From assembly GCF_009914765.1 (NCBI RefSeq), contig NZ_WYDS01000017.1, positions 56,255 through 120,254 on the forward strand: a DNA stretch of 64,000 nucleotides. The letters are read 5' to 3'. The notes beneath the pieces were generated by a model. That model did not search any database. It was not told the DNA's origin and saw nothing but the letters and a program-made list of their open reading frames with translations. Position numbers and translations under genes: made by a program. The DNA comes from Halodesulfovibrio sp. MK-HDV (lineage in GTDB: Bacteria; Desulfobacterota; Desulfovibrionia; Desulfovibrionales; Desulfovibrionaceae). This document shows, piece after piece, positions 47,416 to 56,038 of the stretch (positions are counted from its first letter, which is position 1; each line of letters begins with the position of its first letter).

Positions 47416-48744
47416 ATGGTAAGACTTAAAGATTCAGCATTACCGCCAGCTCGTTCGGTTGCGCTTGAAGTTATCTCACAGGTTTTAGATAAAGGCCGCG
47501 ACGTTCAGGCAGCGCTGGATTACCAGCTCAACAACCAGAAGATTACTGCACAGGACTCTGCTCTGTGTACAGAGCTGGTGTATGGATTTTTGCGCTACAA
47601 AGGGCGTATTGAAGCTCTTTTGGGATTGTTCCTGAAGGATGGTTCGAAACTGCCTAAAAAAGCCGCGAACGTAATGGGGCTTGCAGCGTACGAAATGCTC
47701 TACCTTGACCGTATTCCTGTCTACGCATCCGTTGATTGGTGTGTAGGGTACGTAAAAAAACGTTTCTCATTAGGTCTTGGTAAACTGGCAAACGCTGTAC
47801 TGCGTAACCTCGACCGTATGGGTGATAAAGTCCACGACATGGAATCGCTTCGTAAAGAAGGCATGTCAGACAACGCACTCTTAGCAGCATGGCATTCCAT
47901 GCCTGAGTGGATTGTTACTTCATGGATGGATGCATACGGGGCAGAACGTACCCAGATTCTTCTCGCAAACGCTCAGAAGCATGCACCGCTCGGTATTCGC
48001 GTTAACCAGACATTTGAAGCCGGTATGGATCTCGTTAACGAGCTTTCAGACGACGGCAAAAGCACCAAGACTATCGGTTACGGTGTAATGTATCCAGCAG
48101 GTGCTCAGCCAGCAGAGCTTAAAACCATGATCAACGACGGCCTTGTTTCCCGTCAGTCCATGGCATCGCAGGAAGTTCTGCGTGAAGCTCATCCGGAAAC
48201 TTGGGATGGACCAGTTTGGGACTGTTGTTGCGGACGTGGTGGTAAAACCTACGCGTTGCTCGAACAGGATGTGGACGTTACTTTTGCTTCTGATACTTCA
48301 CGTAAACGTCTTTTGGGCTTTCGCGAAGAAGCAGAACGACTTGCAATGTATCCACCAGAATCCCTTCTTATGTCTGCTGCTGAGTCTCCAAAGAAAGGTT
48401 CTCCGTTTGAAGAAGAACCACCAGCGACCATTATTGCAGACGTACCATGTTCCGGCTTCGGTACTCTCTCTCGTCGTCCAGATGTGCGTTACCATCGCAC
48501 AACCGAAGGTATTTCAGATCTCGTTGATGTTCAGAAAGCAATCATGGAGAACACATTCTCTGTTCTCAAAGAGGGCGGACTGCTCGTGTACATGACTTGT
48601 ACAATTAACCCAGACGAGAACGAAAAACAGGTTCAGGCATTCCTTGAACGTCATCCAGAAGCTACACTCGAAAAAGAATGGAACACTCCAGACGATAGCG
48701 AGTACGGCGAATATTTCTACGTGGCGTTGTTGAGAAAGCCTTAA
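47416..48744 (+). CDS. rsmB: 16S rRNA m5C967 methyltransferase RsmB
   Basis: 442 residues. An N-terminal NusB-like domain (ARSVALEVISQVLDKGRDVQ) precedes the SAM-dependent methyltransferase with DCCCGRGGKTYALLEQDVDV (SAM site), ADVPCSGFGTLSRRPDVRYH (PC motif) and YMTCTINPDENEKQVQAFLE (TC motif; the two catalytic Cys). The ATG at 47416 follows CAAGGAA; in-frame starts upstream run into the DUF116 gene. Together the unit def-fmt-DUF116-rsmB is a translation-linked operon. Confidence 0.93.
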   Translation: MVRLKDSALPPARSVALEVISQVLDKGRDVQAALDYQLNNQKITAQDSALCTELVYGFLRYKGRIEALLGLFLKDGSKLPKKAANVMGLAAYEMLYLDRIPVYASVDWCVGYVKKRFSLGLGKLANAVLRNLDRMGDKVHDMESLRKEGMSDNALLAAWHSMPEWIVTSWMDAYGAERTQILLANAQKHAPLGIRVNQTFEAGMDLVNELSDDGKSTKTIGYGVMYPAGAQPAELKTMINDGLVSRQSMASQEVLREAHPETWDGPVWDCCCGRGGKTYALLEQDVDVTFASDTSRKRLLGFREEAERLAMYPPESLLMSAAESPKKGSPFEEEPPATIIADVPCSGFGTLSRRPDVRYHRTTEGISDLVDVQKAIMENTFSVLKEGGLLVYMTCTINPDENEKQVQAFLERHPEATLEKEWNTPDDSEYGEYFYVALLRKP

Positions 48745-48753
48745 ATAAAGACT

Positions 48754-48830
48754 TTGTTGCCTCCGGCGGGCAGGGCGTTGCCCCTGCACCCCACAAGGGG
48801 ACGCGTCCCCTTGACCCCGATTAGGTATAT
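48754..48830. repeat. GCCTCCGGCGG-family repeat downstream of rsmB
   Basis: TTGCCTCCGGCGGGCAGGGC, GTTGCCCCTGCACCCCACAA, an inverted GGGGACGCGTCCCC core and TTGACCCCGATTAGG. Same block order as 28781-28870. Confidence 0.6.
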
Positions 48831-48846
48831 CTCTTTTCTAGCGAAT

Positions 48847-48884
48847 AAAAAAAGGGTGGAGTTTTTAACTCCACCCTTTTTCTG
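48847..48884. terminator. Terminator downstream of rsmB
   Basis: AAAAAGGGTGGAGTT pairs with AACTCCACCCTTTTT around a short T-rich loop, with A and T runs on both sides. Confidence 0.85.
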
Positions 48885-48954
48885 TTTGTGAAAGGTAGTG
48901 ATGCAAAAGCCGCGAGTGAATCTTAAACAAAGAAAGACCTCGCAACTAAAAAGT

Positions 48955-49012
48955 TTTGAAGGGGGTCTGGGGGAAACTTTTGCAAAAGTTTCAGCCCAAC
49001 CGCCGGAGGCAA
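48955..49012. repeat. GCCTCCGGCGG repeat, reverse of 7165-7215
   Basis: GAAGGGGGTCTGGGGGAAAC, a TTTTGCAAAA hairpin, GTTTCAGCCCAACCGCCGG and AGGCAA. In reverse it reads TTGCCTCCGGCGGTTGGGC, close to 7165-7215. Confidence 0.65.
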
Positions 49013-49036
49013 GTTGTCACTTCTTTACCCATCAAA

Positions 49037-49066
49037 AAAGCCCTCACACCAATGGCGTGAGGGCTT
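49037..49066 (-). terminator. Terminator of the 2-oxoacid oxidoreductase operon
   Basis: AAGCCCTCAC (49039-49048) pairs with GTGAGGGCTT (49057-49066). On the minus strand it is followed by TTTTTTGATGG, 31 bp after the last stop codon. Confidence 0.85.
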
Positions 49067-49096
49067 CATTATTTCAAACTAAGAAGTAAGGGTAGC

Positions 49097-49645
49097 TTAC
49101 TTCATCTGCTCTGCTACGTGATCCGCGCCAGCTTGAAGAGCTTCAGCGTTTTTAGGGATCAAGTGACCGTAGCGGGAGCTAATAACAGATTTAAGAGATT
49201 CTTTAACCTGTTCTAATGGCACACAGCCAGTTGCCTGCACGTAAGCGCCGAGTGCAACCATGTTTGCCATACGAGTGTTACCGAGGCCATCGGCGATTTC
49301 GTTAGCTGGCACTGTGTAGGTTGTTACACGGTCTTCAGCTTTAGCTGCATCAACGAGTGAGGAGTTCAGAATCTGAATGCCACCGTCGATGAGTTTAGGC
49401 TGAAATTTGTCGAGAGAAGGCTGGTTCATGATGATCAGAGCTTTAGGGCTCTGGATAATCGGTGAACCAATGTCTTCTGAAGAAATTACAACGGTGCAGT
49501 TTGCAGTACCGCCGCGCATTTCCGGACCGTAAACTGGGATGTAAGTAACTTCTTGGCCTGCTTCCATACCTGCGTATGCGAGCAGGTTACCAATGAGCAT
49601 AACACCCTGACCACCGAAGCCGGCGATAATAACGTCCTGATACAT
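49097..49645 (-). CDS. 2-oxoacid:ferredoxin oxidoreductase, gamma subunit
   Basis: 182 residues. [20 protein letters not shown] is the hallmark start of the gamma subunit, followed by [20 protein letters not shown]. It is the catalytic-complex subunit that helps bind CoA/substrate in ferredoxin-dependent 2-oxoacid oxidoreductases. GGGAGGAAT precedes the ATG. It is the last gene of a four-gene minus-strand operon (delta-alpha-beta-gamma), 1 bp after the beta subunit stop. It could serve 2-ketoisovalerate (VOR) or 2-oxoglutarate (KOR); the sequence alone does not decide. Confidence 0.9.
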   Translation of the reverse strand: MYQDVIIAGFGGQGVMLIGNLLAYAGMEAGQEVTYIPVYGPEMRGGTANCTVVISSEDIGSPIIQSPKALIIMNQPSLDKFQPKLIDGGIQILNSSLVDAAKAEDRVTTYTVPANEIADGLGNTRMANMVALGAYVQATGCVPLEQVKESLKSVISSRYGHLIPKNAEALQAGADHVAEQMK

Positions 49646-49646
49646 G

Positions 49647-50405
49647 CTATTCCTCCCCGTCCTTGGTCACATCCTTGAATACTCCCAGAGGGAAGTAAGG
49701 AATCATTTCTTCAGTGATGCGAGTGTTTGCAGCGATTGGGTCCATTTTCCAGTTAGTAGGACATGCGGAGAGCATTTCTACAAAACCGAAACCTGTACCA
49801 TTAATCTGCATTTCAAACGCTTTACGCAGAGCTTTTTTAGCGCGGCGAATGTTCTTAACAGAGTCAAGAGATACGCGTTCGCAGTAAGCTGTGCCGCCGA
49901 GACCACCGATGATTTCACTCATGCGGATAGCAAGGCCGTGTTCTTCAGCAGAACGACCGTTAGGAGAAGTAGTGGTTTTCTGGCCTACAAGAGTTGTAGG
50001 AGCCATCTGGCCACCAGTCATGCCGTATACGGTGTTGTTAACGAACACTACGGAGATTTTTTCGCCACGGTTAGCAGCATGAACAATCTCAGCAAGGCCG
50101 ATAGAAGCCAAGTCGCCGTCACCCTGATAGGTGAAAACGAATTTGTCTTTATGTGCACGTTTAAGGCCGGTTGCTACTGCAGGAGCACGACCATGTGGTG
50201 CTTCAACTGCGTCTACATCAAGGTAGTTGTAGATAAATACGGAACAACCAATGGAGCCAACACAAAGGGTGTCGTCTACAAGGCCCATTTCTGTAAGCAC
50301 TTCACCAACAAGGCGGTGTGCAACGCCGTGATGACAACCCGGGCAGTAATGCGTAGGGCGGTCAACCATGATTTCAGGTGCGTCGAAAACGAGTTTTTCA
50401 GACAT
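49647..50405 (-). CDS. 2-oxoacid:ferredoxin oxidoreductase, beta (TPP) subunit
   Basis: 252 residues. It contains the thiamine pyrophosphate site FTYQGDGDLASIGLAEIVHA ... VVFVNNTVYGMTGGQM (GDGD to NN motif) and the entry block RPTHYCPGCHHGVAHRLVGE with Cys typical of these beta subunits. It decarboxylates the 2-oxoacid and passes electrons towards ferredoxin. GGAGGACTAGGGA precedes the ATG. It lies 3 bp after the alpha subunit in the same operon. Confidence 0.92.
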   Translation of the reverse strand: MSEKLVFDAPEIMVDRPTHYCPGCHHGVAHRLVGEVLTEMGLVDDTLCVGSIGCSVFIYNYLDVDAVEAPHGRAPAVATGLKRAHKDKFVFTYQGDGDLASIGLAEIVHAANRGEKISVVFVNNTVYGMTGGQMAPTTLVGQKTTTSPNGRSAEEHGLAIRMSEIIGGLGGTAYCERVSLDSVKNIRRAKKALRKAFEMQINGTGFGFVEMLSACPTNWKMDPIAANTRITEEMIPYFPLGVFKDVTKDGEE

Positions 50406-50408
50406 TCC

Positions 50409-51470
50409 CTAGTCCTCCAAATGCTTGATGATAGGTGCGAGGAAGTCATCGGAACCAGGGAGGTCGCCTGGCATGTGACCGTGGAATTCGGAATCTGCAA
50501 TACCACGTACGGAAAGGCGTACGTCGTCTACCATCTGGCCGCAGTTCTGTTCAATTGTAAGGAAGCGTTTGCCTTTTTTAGCAAGATCGCGAAGTACTTC
50601 AGATGGGAACGGGTACAGAGTCAGAGGACGTACCAGACCAACTTTTTTTCCTTCGGAACGCAGGCGGCGAACGGTAGATTTAACAATACGGCCAATGGAG
50701 CCGAATGCTACAATTACGAGATCTGCATCGTCGCATTCGAAAACGTCTGCGCGTGCTTCTACCTGCATTGCTTCATACTTAGACTGAAGGTTGCGGTTCT
50801 GCCCTGCAAGTGCACCATCTTCGAGGAAGAGGGACTTGAGCAGACGTTTTTTACGACCTTTTGCACCATCAATGCGCCAGTCTTCTGCGCCGTGGTTGTC
50901 AGCAGCTTTCGGTTCCCAAGGGGTTACCGGTTCTTTCATCTGGCCAACAATAGCATCAGCAAGAACGAGAACAGGGTTACGGTATTTAAATGCAAGGTCG
51001 AATGCCTCGATCATCATGTCGTAGCCTTCCTGACAGGTACCTGGAGCGAGAACGAGGGTACGGTAATCACCGTGTCCGCCGCCTCGGGTAGACTGGAAGT
51101 AGTCACCCTGAGAAGAACCAATGTCTCCAAGACCCGGACCACCACGGTTAACGTTAACAATAACACCTGGAAGCTCAGAGCCTGCCATGTAGGAAATAGC
51201 TTCCTGCATGAGAGATACGCCCGGAGAAGAAGAGGTGGTCATTGCACGCGCGCCGCCAGCAGCAGCACCGAGAAGCATGTTTGCTGCTGCTACTTCAGAT
51301 TCAGCCTGAACAAATTCACCGTCGACAGTTGCCATTTCGGTAGAAAGAAATTCAGGAATATCGTTCTGTGGAGTAATAGGGTAGCCGAAGTAACAGGTAC
51401 AACCAGCGGCAAGTGCGCCGCGGGACATCGCTTCGTTACCTTTAATGAAAATACGTTTTGTATCGGACAT
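50409..51470 (-). CDS. vorB: 2-oxoacid:ferredoxin oxidoreductase, alpha subunit (VorB-like)
   Basis: 353 residues. KRIFIKGNEAMSRGALAAGC then TCYFGYPITPQNDIPEFLST, FVQAESEVAAANMLLGAAAG and TSSSPGVSLMQEAISYMAGS match the alpha subunit of the VorB type (3-methyl-2-oxobutanoate dehydrogenase). It is the pyrimidine-binding partner of the TPP subunit. GGAGAAGT precedes the ATG. The alpha gene follows the ferredoxin subunit by 2 bp. Substrate preference is inferred from family resemblance, so VOR is likely but KOR remains possible. Confidence 0.88.
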   Translation of the reverse strand: MSDTKRIFIKGNEAMSRGALAAGCTCYFGYPITPQNDIPEFLSTEMATVDGEFVQAESEVAAANMLLGAAAGGARAMTTSSSPGVSLMQEAISYMAGSELPGVIVNVNRGGPGLGDIGSSQGDYFQSTRGGGHGDYRTLVLAPGTCQEGYDMMIEAFDLAFKYRNPVLVLADAIVGQMKEPVTPWEPKAADNHGAEDWRIDGAKGRKKRLLKSLFLEDGALAGQNRNLQSKYEAMQVEARADVFECDDADLVIVAFGSIGRIVKSTVRRLRSEGKKVGLVRPLTLYPFPSEVLRDLAKKGKRFLTIEQNCGQMVDDVRLSVRGIADSEFHGHMPGDLPGSDDFLAPIIKHLED

Positions 51471-51472
51471 GG

Positions 51473-51700
51473 CTACTTCTCCTTTTTCTCTTCGCGATAG
51501 ACCTTGATAACAAGGTCAGGGCAAATAAGCGCACAGGAAGTACAACCTGTACAGTTTTCCATGTCTTCTGCTTTTACCTCAGCCACTTTATACCCTTGCT
51601 GGTTAAAGCGGGAGGACTGGCAGATAATTTTCTTTGGGCAAACGGTAGAACAGAGCATGCAGCCCTTACACCGTTCTTCGCGGAATTCAACGCGCGCCAT
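51473..51700 (-). CDS. 4Fe-4S ferredoxin, delta subunit of 2-oxoacid oxidoreductase
   Basis: 75 residues with two [4Fe-4S] motifs: CKGCMLCSTVCPKKI and CTGCTSCALICPDLV. This is the electron-transfer delta subunit of the four-subunit oxidoreductase and is the first gene of the delta-alpha-beta-gamma operon. GAGGTGAACAC precedes the ATG. It should pass electrons to free ferredoxin. A 142-bp spacer upstream of its start separates it from queA and should carry the operon promoter. Confidence 0.92.
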   Translation of the reverse strand: MARVEFREERCKGCMLCSTVCPKKIICQSSRFNQQGYKVAEVKAEDMENCTGCTSCALICPDLVIKVYREEKKEK

Positions 51701-51842
51701 GTGTTCACCTCGACTTTATAAGTAAGATCAATATTTTGCCGTATGTTAGTTAGCAACGAACGGCTTGTTTATAGAGTAACGCGGATAATTATGTCAAAAG
51801 TGGGAGTGTATTACAATACCCATTATAAACATCTTCAAATGT

Positions 51843-52961
51843 TTAGAGAATCAGCATTGAATCCCCGTAACTGAATACGCGGAAGCCTTGTGATATGGCA
51901 TCGGCGTAACCATCCAGCACGCGCTGCTTTGAAGCGAATGCGCTAATCATCATAAGCAACGTAGATTCCGGCAAATGGAAGTTTGTGATCATGTGATCCA
52001 CAACATTAAATTTGTATCCGGGGTAGATAAAGATATTTGTCCACCCTTTGAACGGTGCAATGCTGCCTACTTCTCTAAAAGCGCCTTCCAATACACGGGA
52101 AGAGGTTGTTCCAACAGCGATAACTGGACGACCTTCTGCTTTTGCCCTGGCAATCTTCTGTGCAGTTTCTTCTGACAATTCAAGAAATTCTTTGTGCATT
52201 TCGTGTTCACGAATATCATCACAACGCACTGGTGAAAAGGTTCCGTACCCTACGTACAGAGTTACTTCTGCCCATTCAATTCCGTTTTGTGAAAGCTGGT
52301 CACGCATTTCTTCAGTAAAGTGTAGACCGGCAGTTGGCGCAGCAACGGAACCAAGCTGGCTATCGTCTGCGTAAACTGTCTGGTAGCGATCTTTATCCGC
52401 TGTGGTGTCCTCGCGTTTAATGTACGGAGGCAGCGGCAGATGCCCTTGCTGTAAGAAATGGTCTTTCAGGTCACCACGCCAGTTGATGGTTGCTTCGCAA
52501 CGTCCAAACTCAGCGGTTTCTGTGACTTCAACCCACAAATCGTCGCCAAATTCTGCTTTGGTGCCTACTTTTACGCGTTTAGACATACGCATAAGACCTT
52601 CAACAGTGGCGCTTTTCCACTCGCCTTGCTCTACTGGTTTAACCAGCGGGAGCGGGGTAAGCATGAGAAATTCTACTTTACCGCCGGATGGACGGTTTCC
52701 GAACAGACGAGCAGGCAGTACTTTTGAGTTATTAACTACAAGTAATGCATTTTTTGGTAGATACTTACCAAGGTCTGAAAACATTGCTGCATGGTTCTCG
52801 CCGCTTTCTTTGTCGATAACAAATAAACGAGAGCTGCCGCGCTTGTCGGACGGATGCTGAGCTACCTGATCTTCAGGGAGCTCATACGTATATGCTGAAA
52901 GCCTGAAATCATCAGGAATTGTCTGTAAATCTTTTTTGGTACAGTGGCTATCGCGTTCCAT
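51843..52961 (-). CDS. queA: tRNA ribosyltransferase-isomerase QueA
   Basis: 372 residues. It transfers and isomerises the ribosyl moiety of SAM onto 7-aminomethyl-7-deazaguanine in tRNA during queuosine synthesis. Blocks: FRLSAYTYELPEDQVAQHPS, LVVNNSKVLPARLFGNRPSG, APTAGLHFTEEM, TLYVGYGTFSPVR, FIYPGYKFNVVDHMITNFHL. The N-terminal ten residues (MERDSHCTKK) are extra relative to usual; an internal start is possible. It is monocistronic or leads toward the ferredoxin operon on the same strand. Confidence 0.95.
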   Translation of the reverse strand: MERDSHCTKKDLQTIPDDFRLSAYTYELPEDQVAQHPSDKRGSSRLFVIDKESGENHAAMFSDLGKYLPKNALLVVNNSKVLPARLFGNRPSGGKVEFLMLTPLPLVKPVEQGEWKSATVEGLMRMSKRVKVGTKAEFGDDLWVEVTETAEFGRCEATINWRGDLKDHFLQQGHLPLPPYIKREDTTADKDRYQTVYADDSQLGSVAAPTAGLHFTEEMRDQLSQNGIEWAEVTLYVGYGTFSPVRCDDIREHEMHKEFLELSEETAQKIARAKAEGRPVIAVGTTSSRVLEGAFREVGSIAPFKGWTNIFIYPGYKFNVVDHMITNFHLPESTLLMMISAFASKQRVLDGYADAISQGFRVFSYGDSMLIL

Positions 52962-53116
52962 TATTAATAATCCATTCTCTGTTATTTAGGGATGGTGGAA
53001 AATTGCGGTTTATCTTGCATTGCGCTATTCATATCCCACGTAACATTATATACATGATGTGCACTCCATGTGCCTACACCTGAACTCTATAAGACTCAAT
53101 CATAAAGGAGCGGCCA

Positions 53117-53686
53117 ATGCGAGCCCGACTAGTTTTTTCCATAGTAGCTCTTTGCGTGATGCTATCCGGTTGTTCTCTTGCGAATAAATCCGGATCAGCG
53201 CAGCCTACAGGTGGAGCCCCAGCGCCAGTTGAATCTAAATTCATGTACTACAACTTCCCAGATGTTCGTGTTCCTACCGAGATGAAAGCTGATGAATCCG
53301 AGATGTTTGTTCATGGTATGGGTAACAAACAAACTGGTGTGCTAGTTTTTTCCGGTAATGTCGATTTTATGTCGCTTACAAATGCGATGATCACGACTAT
53401 GCAGCAAGATGGATGGGAACTGCGTTTCCAGTTCGCCTCCCCGCGCACCTTACTGCTTTTTATCAAACCAACCCGTTTTGCTATTGTGAATATTACCGAC
53501 ACAAGCTCATTTAGTACTGATTTGGAGATTTGGGTTTCCCCGCGTCCAGAGCAGGATTCTATGATGACTGAAAAGCCACTTCCATTTATTGATATGCCTA
53601 AATCATCTTCAATGAATACTCCAAGACCACAAACTTCCGTAGCGCCGGTATCAAATATGCCGACAGAAGAAGGATTGGATAGCTAG
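53117..53686 (+). CDS. Hypothetical lipoprotein
   Basis: 189 residues. MRARLVFSIVALCVMLSGCS gives a lipobox LSGC (Cys19). The mature domain contains FMYYNFPDVRVPTEMKADES and TGVLVFSGNVDFMSLTNAMI followed by a region QDGWELRFQFASPRTLLLFI, an arrangement I have seen in deltaproteobacterial outer-membrane lipoproteins of unknown role. The tail is Pro/Ser/Thr rich. AAAGGAGCGG precedes the ATG. The stop overlaps the coaBC GTG start by one base, so they are coupled despite unrelated roles. Confidence 0.8.
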   Translation: MRARLVFSIVALCVMLSGCSLANKSGSAQPTGGAPAPVESKFMYYNFPDVRVPTEMKADESEMFVHGMGNKQTGVLVFSGNVDFMSLTNAMITTMQQDGWELRFQFASPRTLLLFIKPTRFAIVNITDTSSFSTDLEIWVSPRPEQDSMMTEKPLPFIDMPKSSSMNTPRPQTSVAPVSNMPTEEGLDS

Positions 53687-54894
53687 TGAAACCACATACA
53701 GCTTTTACAGGCTTTCTTGGTAAGCGTATGCATCTTGGTATCAGCGGCTCAATCGCTGCATACAAGGGGTTAGACTTACTTAGAATGTTTAAAGATAGCG
53801 GTGCAGATGTCGGAGTTACTCTTACAGATTCTGCACAGCAGTTTATTACGCCCCTTAGCTATGAAGCTCTTGGGGCTTCGCCTGTTTTTTCTAAAATGTA
53901 TCCCGTGGGTGATGATGTTTTCGGACATCTCATGCCGGGTGAAGCATGTCATGCCTTTGTAATCGCTCCTGCCTCTGCCACAACCCTTTCGCGTCTTGCT
54001 AACGGTTTGGCAGACGATATGCTTTCGTGTCAGGCATTAGCGTTTCCAGAGAAGTTGGTGATTGCACCGGCAATGAATCCACGAATGTGGCACAATGCAG
54101 CTGCTCAGGAAAATGTAGAAAAACTGCGCCGCCGCGGACATGTTATTGTTGAGCCGGGATGCGGACGTACCGCGTGTATGGAAGAAGGACAGGGACGTTT
54201 AGCACCTGTTGAAGATATCTATTTGCATGGACTTCGCGCCATGTCACCACAGGATATGGCTGGACAGACAGTTATGATTACGCTTGGGCCAACCCGTGAA
54301 AAATGGGATGGTGTGCGTTTTTGGTCTAATCCTTCATCCGGAACAATGGGTGCTTCTTTCGCTGTTGCCGCGTGGTTGCGTGGTGCAGATGTTCATGCAA
54401 TATGCGGAGCTGGTACTCCGGAGTTGCCGTCTGCCATTACACGCCATGACGTAACCAGTGCTGCTGAAATGTACCAAGCTGCTGATTCCTTATGGAAAGA
54501 TATGAGCATTGGCGTGTTCACAGCAGCTGTTGCAGATTATGCTCCAGTACCTTTTGGTGATTCTAAATTTAAAAAGGGTGGAGATGATCTCACTGTTTCC
54601 TTTACACGGACAGTAGATATTCTTAAAACCCTCGGCAACGCAAAGCGCGATGACCAGCGGGTTATCGGATTTGCAGCAGAGACTGACAACATTCATGAGA
54701 ATGTGAAGAAGAAACTTGCTGCAAAAAACGCTGATATTGTTGTTGGAAATAACGTTGCTAAAAGTGGTTCCGGATTCGGATCTGCGACCAATGAAGTCTG
54801 CATTGTTGATCGAAACGGCAGGCAGGAAGATTGGCCAGTAGCCCCAAAACCGGAAGTTGCATGGAGAGTTTTTGATTGGCTGCTTCAACTGTAG
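53686..54894 (+). CDS. coaBC: Bifunctional CoaBC (PPC decarboxylase / PPC synthetase)
   Basis: 402 residues. The N-terminal flavin-dependent decarboxylase domain has GKRMHLGISGSIAAYKGLDL, AFVIAPASATTLSRLANGLA and VIAPAMNPRMW with the active-site Asn/Cys region (GCGRTACMEEGQGR). The C-terminal synthetase domain has ITLGPTREKWDGVRFWSNPS and SSGTMGASFAVAAW. It makes phosphopantetheine for CoA. The start GTG overlaps the lipoprotein stop. A Q/P-rich gene begins inside its last codons. Confidence 0.95.
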   Translation: MKPHTAFTGFLGKRMHLGISGSIAAYKGLDLLRMFKDSGADVGVTLTDSAQQFITPLSYEALGASPVFSKMYPVGDDVFGHLMPGEACHAFVIAPASATTLSRLANGLADDMLSCQALAFPEKLVIAPAMNPRMWHNAAAQENVEKLRRRGHVIVEPGCGRTACMEEGQGRLAPVEDIYLHGLRAMSPQDMAGQTVMITLGPTREKWDGVRFWSNPSSGTMGASFAVAAWLRGADVHAICGAGTPELPSAITRHDVTSAAEMYQAADSLWKDMSIGVFTAAVADYAPVPFGDSKFKKGGDDLTVSFTRTVDILKTLGNAKRDDQRVIGFAAETDNIHENVKKKLAAKNADIVVGNNVAKSGSGFGSATNEVCIVDRNGRQEDWPVAPKPEVAWRVFDWLLQL

Positions 54895-55748
54895 TTCTTA
54901 GCGAACAAATACGTCCATGGCATAATGCCGGACTTCGCTTTCTTTTCGATGAGGATGGTTCCATTGCGCAGGCAATGACTGACGCACAAGTAGCAGCTTC
55001 TGCACAGCCAGCGCCAGTTGCACAACCTGTCTCGTCTCCAGTTGCGCCTGCGCAGCAGGCACCACAGCAATACCAACAGACTACTCAACAGCAGCCAGCA
55101 CCAAGGCAACCTCAGCAGCAGCCCCAGCAACCGACTGTGCAGCAGCCTCAGCAAAAGCCACAGGCGGCACCTTCTGCCCAAGCATCACAGCAGCGTCCGC
55201 AACGCCCTGCCCAGCAGGCACAACGTACGCCAGCGGTGCCACCGCGCGCTATGCCGTCTCTTGTTATTCATCCGACCAATAAACCGCCGGAAGAATGGCC
55301 GCAGCAGTGGCAGAATTATTGGAGCAAAGTTCAAATTCCAAGTCCGGTTGTTTGGACATACTGGGCTCTTGGTGATGATCTTTCAGGACATGCTGATCCG
55401 AAACGCCGTGAAGTGTTGAAAAAGCTTATTAGCAGTCTCAACCTCCCGCGCGGAACCAGTTCGTTCTGGCCAGTTGCAGCAAGTGGTGAAGCGGCAGACG
55501 AGTTAACACCTGCACCGGAAATTTTTCTTGCAGGGCTTAGACGTTTGCGACCGCGATATAGTGTTGTCTTCGGATCAAAAGCTCTAAAAAGTTTTATGCC
55601 GGATTCCACACTGCGTCCGTATCTGTTTACTCAGTTTCTCGGACACAGAGTTATCGCGTTGCCGGATGTTGATTATCTCGTACGATCCCCAAACATGCTC
55701 GCACCGGTGATTGCATATCTGCGAACTACGATCCGATTGACAAAATAG
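54876..55748 (+). CDS. Q/P-rich linker protein with C-terminal conserved domain
   Basis: 290 residues starting at TTG 54876, with GGAGAG 8 bp upstream and a 19-bp overlap with coaBC. Residues about 45-125 are low-complexity, mainly Gln, Pro and Ala (for example QPQQQPQQPTVQQPQQ). The C-terminal ~150 residues form a globular domain: VVWTYWALGDDLSGHADPKR, RREVLKKLISSLNLPRGTSS, YSVVFGSKALKSFMP, YLFTQFLGHRVIALPDVDYL. It resembles no family I can name with confidence; a uracil-glycosylase-like or nucleotide-binding fold is possible. Probable operon partner of coaBC. Confidence 0.75.
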   Translation: MAASTVVLSEQIRPWHNAGLRFLFDEDGSIAQAMTDAQVAASAQPAPVAQPVSSPVAPAQQAPQQYQQTTQQQPAPRQPQQQPQQPTVQQPQQKPQAAPSAQASQQRPQRPAQQAQRTPAVPPRAMPSLVIHPTNKPPEEWPQQWQNYWSKVQIPSPVVWTYWALGDDLSGHADPKRREVLKKLISSLNLPRGTSSFWPVAASGEAADELTPAPEIFLAGLRRLRPRYSVVFGSKALKSFMPDSTLRPYLFTQFLGHRVIALPDVDYLVRSPNMLAPVIAYLRTTIRLTK

Positions 55749-55859
55749 TTGTGAGGATTTTTCCTCGGAAGGAAATTTCCTCTTATTTGCGATTATGTCG
55801 TGAAGTGTTCAACTGAAAATACTGATCGCGGCTTATTCATTATTTAGTCATGTATTATG

Positions 55860-55898
55860 AACTCCCTCTTCTTTTTTAAGAAGGGGGAGTTTTTTTTG
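55860..55898 (+). terminator. Terminator after the coaBC unit
   Basis: AACTCCCTCTTCTT (55860-55873) pairs with AAGAAGGGGGAGTT (55878-55891) apart from one or two wobbles, followed by eight Ts. Confidence 0.85.
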
Positions 55899-55901
55899 GC
55901 G

Positions 55902-55917
55902 TGTTTCACGTGAAGCT
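55902..55917. promoter_or_regulatory. parS-like site 1
   Basis: TGTTTCACGTGAAGCT matches the ParB consensus TGTTTCACGTGAAACA at 14 of 16 positions. Confidence 0.75.
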
Positions 55918-56038
55918 TTTTTGTTATTTATAAAAAACAATTTATTTTTCTCTCATACTGGTATTATCTCGTAATAGAATTACTATTGAAATAGTTCTTA
56001 GGAATTATTCCTCTTTAGCTCCTATATAGGAGGTCAAA

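Larger units (their letters stand above)
55749..56038. other. Spacer with terminator and parS
   Basis: 290 bp between the Q/P-rich gene and nfeD. It contains the terminator at 55860, one parS-like site at 55902 and an AT-rich promoter-like stretch. No gene is visible. Confidence 0.6.

Noticed and set aside
49644..51500. A 618-codon open frame on the plus strand opposite the 2-oxoacid oxidoreductase genes
   Set aside because: It is antisense to three strongly supported genes; its Cys/Phe/Val-rich translation and lack of a ribosome-binding site show it is a shadow of their codon bias.
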